This document shows positions 1-6,414 of a DNA stretch of 11,181 bases, piece after piece. The stretch's first letter is position 1; every line of letters starts with the position of its first letter. Location: NCBI GenBank assembly GCA_025350175.1, contig JANXYF010000068.1, positions 1 to 11,181 on the forward strand, given 5' to 3'. The notes beneath the pieces were generated by a model. It ran no database searches, was not told the DNA's origin, and saw only the letters and a list, made by a program, of their open reading frames with translations. The DNA comes from Nitrosopumilales archaeon. GTDB lineage: Archaea; Thermoproteota; Nitrososphaeria; Nitrososphaerales; Nitrosopumilaceae. The position numbers were made by a program, and so were the translations under genes.

Positions 1-543
1 ATAATGTATAGGACATATTCTACATTGGGGCTAAGAGATGATGCAGAATTTATGCTATGGTTTGCATCAGAGTCAATTGAAAAAATTCAGGAAGTCATAT
101 CAAAATTATATCTTACCGTCTTTGGAAAATATATTGTTCCAACACATGTTTATTTGTCAAACACACGACCGTCAATTTACACAAATAATCCTTCACCACG
201 TGGTTGGCTTGGGGGTGAAGATCAGAAAAAATATGTCATCGTGTATCCTTTCATAAAAACGCGAGAGTGGTATCTTCTACCAGCTGAAAAACGAAAAGAG
301 ATGATGGCAGAACATATTCAAGTTGGACACAAATATCCTGAAGTGCAATTAAACACTACTTACTCATTTGGAATTCATGATGAGGATTTCATGCTTGCTT
401 TTGAAACTGATACGCTACACAAATTCCAGGACTTGATAATGGATCTACGAGAGACTCGCGTCAGTGGATACGTTGCAGTGGATACCCCCATGCTCGTTTG
501 TGTCAAAAAAGACATTGTTCCTCTGATTAGGAGTCTTGGGTGA
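1..543 (+). CDS. Chlorite dismutase-family protein, probable coproheme decarboxylase (ChdC/HemQ-like), 5' end cut by window
   Basis: ChdC enzymes bind coproheme and oxidatively decarboxylate two propionates to give heme b. Visible here, counting from the Met at 4-6, are the family signature RTYSTLGLR-DAEFMLW (residues 3-19), the YPFIKTREWY segment whose Tyr81 lines up with the catalytic tyrosine of ChdC, and MMAEHIQVGHKYPEV (100-114) whose His104 matches the axial heme ligand. The NTTYSFG and LAFETD blocks follow. Full-length members are about 230-250 residues and begin some 50 residues before the RTYST motif. The reading frame is open to base 1, so the N-terminus lies outside the window and the Met at 4 is internal. 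The stop overlaps the next gene's ATG (TGATG). Nearby ahbAB, sirC, hemA and hemB favour a heme role over chlorite detoxification. Family assignment is firm; the exact reaction is inferred. Confidence 0.85.
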   Translation: MMYRTYSTLGLRDDAEFMLWFASESIEKIQEVISKLYLTVFGKYIVPTHVYLSNTRPSIYTNNPSPRGWLGGEDQKKYVIVYPFIKTREWYLLPAEKRKEMMAEHIQVGHKYPEVQLNTTYSFGIHDEDFMLAFETDTLHKFQDLIMDLRETRVSGYVAVDTPMLVCVKKDIVPLIRSLG

Positions 544-1088
544 TGAAGGGACTAAAAGAATGGGCTACTGTTGTAACTGCACTTGAAAATGGAGATCAAA
601 CCGTTCTTTTACGAAAAGGTGGAATACTTGAAACTGCATCTGGTTTTAAAATTGAAGATAAAAAATTTGCGCTCTTTCCAACATATGAACACCAAGACAA
701 CGCTTCACTAAAATCACAATTTTATAGATATCTTGCAGATGTAAGGGAGCAAAAACCAAAAGAGGGATTTAACAGAATAACGTCATATGCCGAAGTACTT
801 GCAGAGCATGATGTTTCTTTGATGCAAAAAATTGAGCAATTATCACAATTTCATATCTGGAGTGATTCGTATATGGCAGAGAGAATGAACTGGATGCCTC
901 AGAAACCCATGATTGCTATTTTCTTAAAGGTATACACGATTCCTCCAATCGAGATTCCTATTCTTCCAGAATATCACGGATGCAAATCTTGGATAGAATT
1001 AAATGTCAATATTGAGGCTGGAAAAGCTGTTTTAAATGAGACAGATCTTCAACAAAAAATGTCTGAGTTTAGGAGGATTATGAATTGA
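543..1088 (+). CDS. DUF1802 family protein
   Basis: This 181-residue protein matches the uncharacterised DUF1802 family known from cyanobacteria and archaea. The family motifs visible are LKEWATVV (residues 3-10), LLRKGGI (22-28) and LFPTYEHQ (44-51). No biochemical function is established that I can name. There is no signal peptide or membrane segment, so it should be cytosolic. I chose the ATG at 543 because it overlaps the upstream TGA and follows a Shine-Dalgarno AGGAG at 529-533 with a 9-base spacer; a GTG at 540 is an in-frame alternative. Its 3' end overlaps the aldo/keto reductase start. Being wedged by overlaps between a ChdC-like enzyme and a reductase suggests translational coupling and a possible accessory role in tetrapyrrole or redox metabolism, but that is inference only. 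Confidence 0.85.
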   Translation: MKGLKEWATVVTALENGDQTVLLRKGGILETASGFKIEDKKFALFPTYEHQDNASLKSQFYRYLADVREQKPKEGFNRITSYAEVLAEHDVSLMQKIEQLSQFHIWSDSYMAERMNWMPQKPMIAIFLKVYTIPPIEIPILPEYHGCKSWIELNVNIEAGKAVLNETDLQQKMSEFRRIMN

Positions 1089-2083
1089 AATATAGAAAAC
1101 TAGGTAAAAGTGGAATTGAAGTATCTGAAATAGGATTTGGAGCCTGGACTCTAGGTCTTGATTGGTGGGGTAAAAAAATAGAAGACGATGAGGCCAAAAA
1201 AATGCTGAAACGGGCGTTTGATCTAGGCATTAATTATTTTGAAACTGGAGACATCTATGGAAGAGGAAAAAGTGAGAAGCTAATAGGCGAAGTATTTTCT
1301 GGAATGCGAAATGAAATAGTATTATCCACAAAATATGGTTATGATATTTATTCTACTGAACAGATAGGTCACAAGGAACTCCCACAAAAATTTACGACCG
1401 AATTTACAGATTTTGCTCTTAAGAAAAGTCTTGAAAGATTACAGACTGATCATGTTGACGTATATGGTTTACACAATCCAAAAATCCACACTATCAAAGA
1501 CAAACAAATCTTTGAGTTTTTGGACAAAAAGATCAAGGATGGTGTAATCAAAAGTTACCAGATTGCATTAGGTCCTGCTATTGGATGGACACAAGAAGGC
1601 CTAGAATCTATGAAGATAACTAATGCTACTGCGGTACAGACTGTCTATAACATACTTGAACAAAATCCTGGAAACATACTGATTACAGAAGCGGAAAAAC
1701 ACAATGTAGGAATTCTAGTACGAGTGCCTGATGCATCTGGAATATTGACAGGGAAAGTAAATGCAGATACAAAAATTAGTGAAAAAGACCATCGTTCAGT
1801 ACGAACTGGAGACTGGGTAAAAGAGGCACTAAAAAAAGTAGATCAACTGACACCAATCGCAAAAAGAAACGGATGGAACATAACCGAACTTGCAATTAAA
1901 TTTATTCTCTCTCAAAAACCTGTCTCATCCGTACTTCCCACTGTAGTAAGTGAGGAAGAAATTGAGATGTTTTCTGCCATGTCTGATGGAAAATATCTTA
2001 GTAATGATGACAAAAATGAGGTGATTGGATTATTCAACCAATGGCCTTCATACGAATTGAAAGCATCAGCTCAAACTGCTTAA
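1085..2083 (+). CDS. Aldo/keto reductase family oxidoreductase
   Basis: This 332-residue TIM-barrel NADPH-dependent oxidoreductase has the family N-terminus MKYRKLGKSGIEVSEIGFG. The tetrad region reads NYFETGDIYG (residues 50-59), STK (81-83) and DVYGLH (125-130), giving Tyr58, Lys83 and His130 as catalytic residues. The usual Asp of the DTA motif is Glu53 here. Length is normal for the family. Translation must start at TTG 1085: it overlaps the preceding TGA as TTGA, the family N-terminus begins there, and a strong Shine-Dalgarno AGGAGGA lies at 1071-1077. The ATG at 1080 is out of frame. Substrate is unknown. Its 3' end overlaps the convergent ahbAB gene by four bases (TTAA). Tight coupling to the ChdC-like and DUF1802 genes suggests co-regulation, not necessarily a shared pathway. 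Confidence 0.9.
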   Translation: MKYRKLGKSGIEVSEIGFGAWTLGLDWWGKKIEDDEAKKMLKRAFDLGINYFETGDIYGRGKSEKLIGEVFSGMRNEIVLSTKYGYDIYSTEQIGHKELPQKFTTEFTDFALKKSLERLQTDHVDVYGLHNPKIHTIKDKQIFEFLDKKIKDGVIKSYQIALGPAIGWTQEGLESMKITNATAVQTVYNILEQNPGNILITEAEKHNVGILVRVPDASGILTGKVNADTKISEKDHRSVRTGDWVKEALKKVDQLTPIAKRNGWNITELAIKFILSQKPVSSVLPTVVSEEEIEMFSAMSDGKYLSNDDKNEVIGLFNQWPSYELKASAQTA

Positions 2084-3096
2084 GATACTGTAATTGGATC
2101 TTCTACGTTGAATTCATGTTCAACAAAGTATTCTACTCTTGTTTTCTTGAATTCTCTTGAACTAAAAAGAATCTTGTAATCGTTAACATCTACCTGTTTC
2201 TGAATTTGTTTTGCCATCTCTTCTGCATCTGAAACTGATTTGCAATGTACCATGGAAAATACACTGTATGGCCAGTCTGGGTATGTTGGTCTTTGATAAC
2301 AATGACTTATCTGCGGAAAGGCACCTAATTTCTCACCGACTTCTTCAATTCTTTCCTCTGGAACTTTCCATACTATCATACCATTTGCAGTAAAACCGAC
2401 TTCCCTATGTCGTAAAATGGCTGCAAATCTTCGCATAACTCCTATCTCTTCATATTGTTTTACCTTTTCAAGAAGTTGTTCTTCAGTTATTCCAAGTTGT
2501 TGAGCAGATTTTAAAAATGGTCTTTCAACTATCTCTAGATCTTTTTGTAACTCACGGATGTAGTTTTTTTCTTCTTCAGTTGCAATAAATTTTGTTTCGG
2601 TAATTTTTTTCTTCTCTTCAGATGGTTTGACATCTGATTTTTTTTCGTCAACCATCTCAAGCTTTACTCCAATCTTAAACAGCTTTATTGTAGGAAGCAA
2701 TCTTGTTTTTTTAATTCCAGGTAGCTTGGAGAATTTATCTATCTCTGTTTTTAGATCAGATCCTGGAGGAACTGCTAAAGTAAACCAAAGATTGTATTCA
2801 TGATTTCTCTCATAATTGTGAGATACACCTGGATGTCTGTTTACTTGATTTGCAATATAATCTAATTTTTCTGGCTCAATTGCCATTGCAACCAATGCAC
2901 TCTTGTAGCCTAATTTTCTTGTATCAAAAATTGCGCTAATCTGTCTGATTATTCCTGCCTCCTTGAGGACAGAAAGTCTTTGCATCATATCTTGGTCTGA
3001 CAATCCAAACTTCTTTGCCATCTCAGAATATGGTTTTGGAATTAAAGGAAAAGTCCACTGGATCTCATTTAGAATCTCTTTATCCAGATTATCCAT
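2080..3096 (-). CDS. ahbAB: Fused siroheme decarboxylase AhbA-AhbB
   Basis: Siroheme decarboxylase removes two carboxyl groups from siroheme to give 12,18-didecarboxysiroheme, the committed step of the archaeal heme route. The protein holds two tandem Lrp/AsnC-like units. The first (about 1-147) has an HTH-type N-terminus, LDKEILNEIQWTFPL, and the block SHNYERNHEYNLWFTL (92-107). A Lys/Glu-rich linker (about 148-172) follows. The second unit (about 173-325) has ERPF (191-194), GVMRRFAAILRHR (219-231) and SHCYQRP-YPDWPYSVFSMVH (264-284), which typifies AhbB/NirL proteins. In many organisms the two subunits are separate genes, so the 338-residue fusion is informative. The NirDL-type decarboxylases of heme d1 synthesis are related. 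Neighbouring heme genes and the ChdC-like gene favour AhbAB. The ATG at 3096 has a TATA-like box about 28 bases upstream, suggesting a leaderless transcript. Confidence 0.88.
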   Translation of the reverse strand: MDNLDKEILNEIQWTFPLIPKPYSEMAKKFGLSDQDMMQRLSVLKEAGIIRQISAIFDTRKLGYKSALVAMAIEPEKLDYIANQVNRHPGVSHNYERNHEYNLWFTLAVPPGSDLKTEIDKFSKLPGIKKTRLLPTIKLFKIGVKLEMVDEKKSDVKPSEEKKKITETKFIATEEEKNYIRELQKDLEIVERPFLKSAQQLGITEEQLLEKVKQYEEIGVMRRFAAILRHREVGFTANGMIVWKVPEERIEEVGEKLGAFPQISHCYQRPTYPDWPYSVFSMVHCKSVSDAEEMAKQIQKQVDVNDYKILFSSREFKKTRVEYFVEHEFNVEDPITVS

Positions 3097-3120
3097 AACG
3101 AATGCAAAAGCTGGTCTTAC

Positions 3121-3130
3121 AATTAAAAAC
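3121..3130 (-). promoter_or_regulatory. TATA-like box for ahbAB
   Basis: On the minus strand these bases read GTTTTTAATT, centred about 28 bases before the ahbAB ATG. That spacing would put transcription start at or just before the ATG, as expected for a leaderless archaeal mRNA. It is a weaker match than the sirC box. Confidence 0.4.
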
Positions 3131-3136
3131 GTTACC

Positions 3137-3155
3137 TAGATTCTCGTAGAATCTA
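3137..3155. promoter_or_regulatory. Perfect 8-bp inverted repeat, candidate operator between ahbAB and sirC
   Basis: TAGATTCT (3137-3144) and AGAATCTA (3148-3155) are exact reverse complements separated by CGT. The right arm overlaps the first bases of the sirC TATA box, and the whole element lies just upstream of the ahbAB TATA-like box. A bound dimeric regulator would be expected to block sirC transcription and could act on ahbAB from an upstream position. The regulator is not identifiable from this window. Confidence 0.5.
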
Positions 3156-3162
3156 TAAATAT
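3153..3162 (+). promoter_or_regulatory. TATA box for the sirC-hemA cluster
   Basis: CTATAAATAT is a strong archaeal TATA match centred about 27 bases before the TTG start at 3185. It predicts a transcript beginning at or within a few bases of the start codon, which would explain the lack of a Shine-Dalgarno sequence there. Confidence 0.6.
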
Positions 3163-3184
3163 CATCCAAAGTCAGCGTGATTGA

Positions 3185-3838
3185 TTGATAGTTGATCTGA
3201 ATCTTAGAGGGGATTTGGTAATTATAGTGGGTGGAGGAAATGAAGGCCTAAAAAAAGTAAATACACTTTTGACGCAAGATTGTAAGATTCTTCTTATCAG
3301 TGATTCAACTAATAGACAAATTCAAAACTATGTCAAGCAAAAGAAAATATCTTTTAAACAGATGAAACTTGCTAATGCAAACTTCCTAAAAACATACAAA
3401 CCGTTTATGGTGTTAGCTACTACAAACAATAAAGAATTAAATCGTAAAATTGTAGAGCAAGCAAAGACCATGCATTGTTATGCATATGCTTCTGATGATC
3501 CAGAAGTAAGTGATTTTGCATTTGGTTCTGTAATTAACATTGCTGACACTGTGCAGATAGCAGTGTCAACAGGAGGTCGAAGTCCTGCCATGGCAAGAAA
3601 ATTAAAAATACAGGCAGAGCAAGTCTTTAAAAAATTAATTAAAAAAGAGGATATTTACCATATACAACTACAGGATTTTGCCAGAAAAGCCGCTAAAGCC
3701 AAGATCGCAACCTTTCCTGAAAGAAGGAAGTTTCTCTATGGTGTTATGAATGACAATCATGTTAAACAATTAATACAAGACGGAAATCTAAAAAAGGCAC
3801 AGAAGCGGGTTATGGAAATGCTAGGTGATCTAATCTGA
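3185..3838 (+). CDS. Precorrin-2 dehydrogenase / sirohydrochlorin ferrochelatase-like protein (SirC/CysG-N type)
   Basis: This 217-residue protein would oxidise precorrin-2 to sirohydrochlorin using NAD+; some relatives also insert iron. Visible are a Rossmann fold start VIIVGGGNEGLKKV (residues 12-25), the YASDDPEVSDF segment (101-111) covering the family's conserved Asp, and the STGGRSPAMARKLK block (128-141) diagnostic of the CysG N-terminal/Met8 family. There is no C-terminal SAM-dependent uroporphyrinogen methyltransferase domain, so that step must come from another gene. The start is TTG at 3185. An in-frame TGA immediately precedes it at 3182-3184, and the family N-terminus (VDLNLRG) begins at once. 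The 3' end carries AGGTGATC, a good Shine-Dalgarno for hemA. Its product is the precursor of siroheme, the substrate of the divergently encoded AhbAB. Confidence 0.88.
   Translation: MIVDLNLRGDLVIIVGGGNEGLKKVNTLLTQDCKILLISDSTNRQIQNYVKQKKISFKQMKLANANFLKTYKPFMVLATTNNKELNRKIVEQAKTMHCYAYASDDPEVSDFAFGSVINIADTVQIAVSTGGRSPAMARKLKIQAEQVFKKLIKKEDIYHIQLQDFARKAAKAKIATFPERRKFLYGVMNDNHVKQLIQDGNLKKAQKRVMEMLGDLI
3823..3830 (+). promoter_or_regulatory. Shine-Dalgarno site inside sirC 3' end, for hemA
   Basis: AGGTGATC matches the extended archaeal 16S anti-Shine-Dalgarno complement (AGGAGGTGATC). Its AGG ends nine bases before the CTG at 3835, an ideal spacing for that codon, but about 63 bases before the first in-frame ATG at 3889. 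Confidence 0.55.
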
Positions 3839-5091
3839 CAAGTGATGTAATCAACGCTAGAGTTACTTTTAGAAAATCTCCTATTCATATGCTTGAGAGA
3901 TTTGCTTTTCGAGATGTTGATTCTGCATACGCATCATTTTTGAAACATTCTGGATTACAAGAATGTGTTATACTACAAACTTGCAATAGAGTTGAACTTT
4001 TTGGTTGTACAGATATTACTAATCTTGAAAAAATAAAAAAGACATGGGCATCTGTTGCAGGACTTGAAGAACATGCGTTTAAGGATAATCTTGAGATAAG
4101 CAAAGGAACTGATGCATACGCACATTTACTCAAGCTTACCTCTGGACTTGACTCTCTTGTAATAGGGGAAGAGCAGATACTTGGGCAAGTAAAAGACTCT
4201 ATCAATACTGCCCGTGGACTCAAGGCATCTGGTGATAATCTCAATACTTTGTTTGACAAGGCAATTAGAATTGGTTCTAGAGTACGTCAATCAACTGGAA
4301 TTAGCAAGGGTAGTATCTCTGTTGGATCAATGGCAGTAAATCTTGCAGAAGAAAATGTTGATGATCTAAAATCAAAGCATATTTTATTGATTGGAACAGG
4401 CGAAGCAGCAAGTTTAGTTGCAAAATCACTCAAAAAACGAGAAATTGATTTTCTTGTTACTAGTAGAACATTTGAGCGTTCAAAGGCTTTTGCCGAAACT
4501 GCTGGTGGAAAGCCAATGCCATTTGATGAAGCTACATCTAATTTCAAATCAATCGATGTGTTGTTTGTAGCTACTGTTGCACCATATTTTCTTGTTACAT
4601 ATGATAGAATAAGAGAAGCAATGGAGTCTCGTAAAGATGGAATGCTCATAATGGATCTTTCTAATCCAAGAACTGTGGATGATAAAGTTTCAACCATTGA
4701 TAAAATCAAGGTAATGAACATGGACCAAATTGCAGAGATGGTAGACAAGAACATGCAGACTAGGATGGGAGTAGTGTCTTCAGCAGAACAAATTATTAAT
4801 GAAGAGCTTCCTGTAGTAGAAGCAGCAATGAAAAGACTTGAGGTAGAACCAATCGTTACTAATGTATTCAAGGAGATAGATCAAGCACGAGTAAAAGAAC
4901 TGAAGAAAGCTCTTCAGATGCTAGGTGAAAAAGATGAGCAAAAAATACGAATTATTGACCAACTTACTCAGGCAATAGTTGAAGATATCATGTCAATTCC
5001 CATGAATAATCTACGAAAGGCATCAGAACAAGGTGATTCTGAATTTCTTAAAAATGTCACAAAACTCTTTGATTATAAGACACGAGAGTAA
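3835..5091 (+). CDS. hemA: Glutamyl-tRNA reductase
   Basis: HemA reduces glutamyl-tRNA(Glu) with NADPH to glutamate-1-semialdehyde, the first committed step of C5 tetrapyrrole synthesis. Visible are LQTCNRVELFG with the catalytic Cys (C50 from this start), SGLDSLVIGEEQILGQVK, the NADPH-binding LLIGTGEAASLVAKSL, and a C-terminal dimerisation helix region. The first in-frame ATG is at 3889, but the frame upstream encodes INARVTFRKSPIHMLERFAF, which aligns with the family's N-terminal strand (compare bacterial INHKTAPVSLRERV). The true start must therefore precede 3889. The only start-like codon between the in-frame stop at 3826-3828 and this block is CTG 3835, overlapping the sirC stop as CTGA with a well-placed Shine-Dalgarno. 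This gives 418 residues, normal for the family. Function is certain; the exact start is inferred. Confidence 0.93.
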   Translation: MTSDVINARVTFRKSPIHMLERFAFRDVDSAYASFLKHSGLQECVILQTCNRVELFGCTDITNLEKIKKTWASVAGLEEHAFKDNLEISKGTDAYAHLLKLTSGLDSLVIGEEQILGQVKDSINTARGLKASGDNLNTLFDKAIRIGSRVRQSTGISKGSISVGSMAVNLAEENVDDLKSKHILLIGTGEAASLVAKSLKKREIDFLVTSRTFERSKAFAETAGGKPMPFDEATSNFKSIDVLFVATVAPYFLVTYDRIREAMESRKDGMLIMDLSNPRTVDDKVSTIDKIKVMNMDQIAEMVDKNMQTRMGVVSSAEQIINEELPVVEAAMKRLEVEPIVTNVFKEIDQARVKELKKALQMLGEKDEQKIRIIDQLTQAIVEDIMSIPMNNLRKASEQGDSEFLKNVTKLFDYKTRE

Positions 5092-5092
5092 C

Positions 5093-5102
5093 AAATTATA
5101 TT
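5093..5102 (+). promoter_or_regulatory. TATA box for hemB
   Basis: AAATTATATT lies in the 34-base hemA-hemB gap, centred about 28 bases before the hemB ATG at 5126. It suggests that hemB and the gene after it have their own leaderless promoter in addition to any read-through from hemA. Confidence 0.5.
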
Positions 5103-5125
5103 GCTAAAAAAAGGTATTTTGTATA

Positions 5126-6106
5126 ATGTCTTTTCCTAATTTAAGACTGAGACGTCTAAGAAAAACTGGTAAAATTAGGGAACTTTTAGAAGAGGTAAGA
5201 CTTTCTCCAAAGGATCTCATATGTCCAATTTTTGTCCAAGAGGATCTGAAATCAAAAATCCCTGGAAGTTCCATGCCGGGTATGGAGAGACTTGCATTAT
5301 CGGATGTAACAAATGAAGTAAATTCAATTGCAGAATTGAAAATTCCAGCAGTAATGGTATTTGGAATACCAACTCAGAAAGATGAACACGGTACATCTGC
5401 TTTTGCTCAGAATGGAATTGTACAAACAACAATTTCTGAAATTAGAAAAAATCTTGGAAATAATATTGCAATTATGGCAGATGTTTGTCTTTGTCAGTAT
5501 ACTAGTTCTGGTCATTGTGGACTTGTAAAAGGAGACAAAATAGATAATGATTCTAGTCTTGAAACATTGGCAAAAATTGCAGTAAGTCAAGCTCAAGCCG
5601 GAGTAGATGTTGTATCACCATCAGCAATGATGGATGGACAAGTAAAAGCAATTAGACAAGGTCTTGATGATGCTGGTTTTCATGATGTTGCAATAATGTC
5701 CCACTCTGCAAAACATCGCTCTTCATTATATTCTCCCTTCAAAGATATGGCACATTCTGCTCCACAGTTTGGAGATAGAAAGACCTACCAATTACCATAT
5801 ACTAATCCAAAAGAAGCAATGCGTGAAGTTGAAACTGACATACAAGAGGGAGTAGATATTGTTATGATAAAACCGGCACTTGCATATCTTGACTTGATTT
5901 CTATGACGAGAGCAAAATTCAACATACCTATAGCGGCATACAGCGTCTCAGGAGAATATGCCCTAGTCAAGGCAGCTGCTATGGCGGGGTATATTGATGA
6001 AACAGAGGTAACACTTGAAATTCTTACTGCAATCAAGCGTGCTGGTGCAGATATGATAGTAACATATTTCTCAAAGGGTGCAGCAAAAGCACTCAACGAG
6101 AGATGA
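5126..6106 (+). CDS. hemB: Porphobilinogen synthase (delta-aminolevulinic acid dehydratase)
   Basis: HemB condenses two 5-aminolevulinate molecules into porphobilinogen in the cytosol. The 326-residue protein has the family N-terminus RLRRLRKTGKIREL, the FVQED segment, and the zinc-site motif ADVCLCQYTSSGHCG (118-132) with Cys121, Cys123 and Cys131, so it should be a Zn-dependent form. The two active-site lysines are visible: Lys196 in SHSAKHRSS and the Schiff-base Lys249 in VMIKPALAYLD. SVSGEYAL (273-280) completes the active site. The usual MSYSAK reads MSHSAK here. The ATG at 5126 fits the family N-terminus and the TATA box spacing. The gene follows hemA by 34 bases, and its stop overlaps the next gene's ATG (ATGA). 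Length and motifs are complete, with no sign of damage. Confidence 0.96.
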   Translation: MSFPNLRLRRLRKTGKIRELLEEVRLSPKDLICPIFVQEDLKSKIPGSSMPGMERLALSDVTNEVNSIAELKIPAVMVFGIPTQKDEHGTSAFAQNGIVQTTISEIRKNLGNNIAIMADVCLCQYTSSGHCGLVKGDKIDNDSSLETLAKIAVSQAQAGVDVVSPSAMMDGQVKAIRQGLDDAGFHDVAIMSHSAKHRSSLYSPFKDMAHSAPQFGDRKTYQLPYTNPKEAMREVETDIQEGVDIVMIKPALAYLDLISMTRAKFNIPIAAYSVSGEYALVKAAAMAGYIDETEVTLEILTAIKRAGADMIVTYFSKGAAKALNER

Positions 6107-6414
6107 GAGAAGACCAGTCATTTGAGATAACACGAGCTTATGATCTATTGCCACATGTAGTTGGTGCAAGCTGGGCATCAATTTGGTTTAGAATGAATAG
6201 GAAAAGTAGACCTACAAAAGAAGAATTTAGAGAAAAAGTGGCTGAATATTTCAAGATGCTAGCTCCACTGACAAATGCATTTCCAGAAGAAGAAAATTTC
6301 AAAGAAATCATTGCATATGTCAAAGAAAAACACGAAGATGAAATTCGAAGAATTCTAACTGGTAATAACCCTGAAATTGAACTGAGATACAAAAGATATG
6401 TAGACTATGGCTAG
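6103..6414 (+). CDS. Hypothetical 103-aa protein translationally coupled to hemB
   Basis: I do not recognise this protein. It begins MREDQSFEITRAYDLLPH, has an aromatic stretch ASWASIWFRMNRKSRPT (residues 22-38), then two charged, probably helical segments (about 38-85) ending RYKRYVDYG. No metal-binding cysteines, signal peptide or clear membrane helix are seen; it is probably a small soluble helical protein. Its ATG overlaps the hemB stop as ATGA, so it is very likely translated from the hemB mRNA by coupling. That makes a role near porphobilinogen synthesis plausible but unproven. Its stop overlaps the convergent HD-domain gene's stop (CTAG). The long open frame, gene-like composition and exact overlaps at both ends support a real gene. 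Confidence 0.75.
   Translation: MREDQSFEITRAYDLLPHVVGASWASIWFRMNRKSRPTKEEFREKVAEYFKMLAPLTNAFPEEENFKEIIAYVKEKHEDEIRRILTGNNPEIELRYKRYVDYG

Noticed and set aside
1..543. True chlorite dismutase (chlorite detoxification)
   Set aside because: The ChdC-type Tyr is present and the neighbours are heme-synthesis genes. Nothing suggests chlorate or perchlorate metabolism.
2080..3096. Pair of Lrp/AsnC transcription regulators
   Set aside because: The paired SHNYERNHEYNLWF and SHCYQRP-YPDWPY blocks are diagnostic of siroheme decarboxylase halves, and the context is tetrapyrrole synthesis.
4287..4871. Long minus-strand open frame inside hemA, and similar antisense frames inside hemB, the acyl-CoA dehydrogenase and the aminotransferase
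   Set aside because: They are mirrors of strongly conserved coding frames, have Ser/Ile-rich low-information sequences and match no recognisable family.
3889..5091. hemA starting at the first in-frame ATG
   Set aside because: This would remove the conserved N-terminal strand of the catalytic domain that is encoded in frame just upstream, and no Shine-Dalgarno lies near this ATG.
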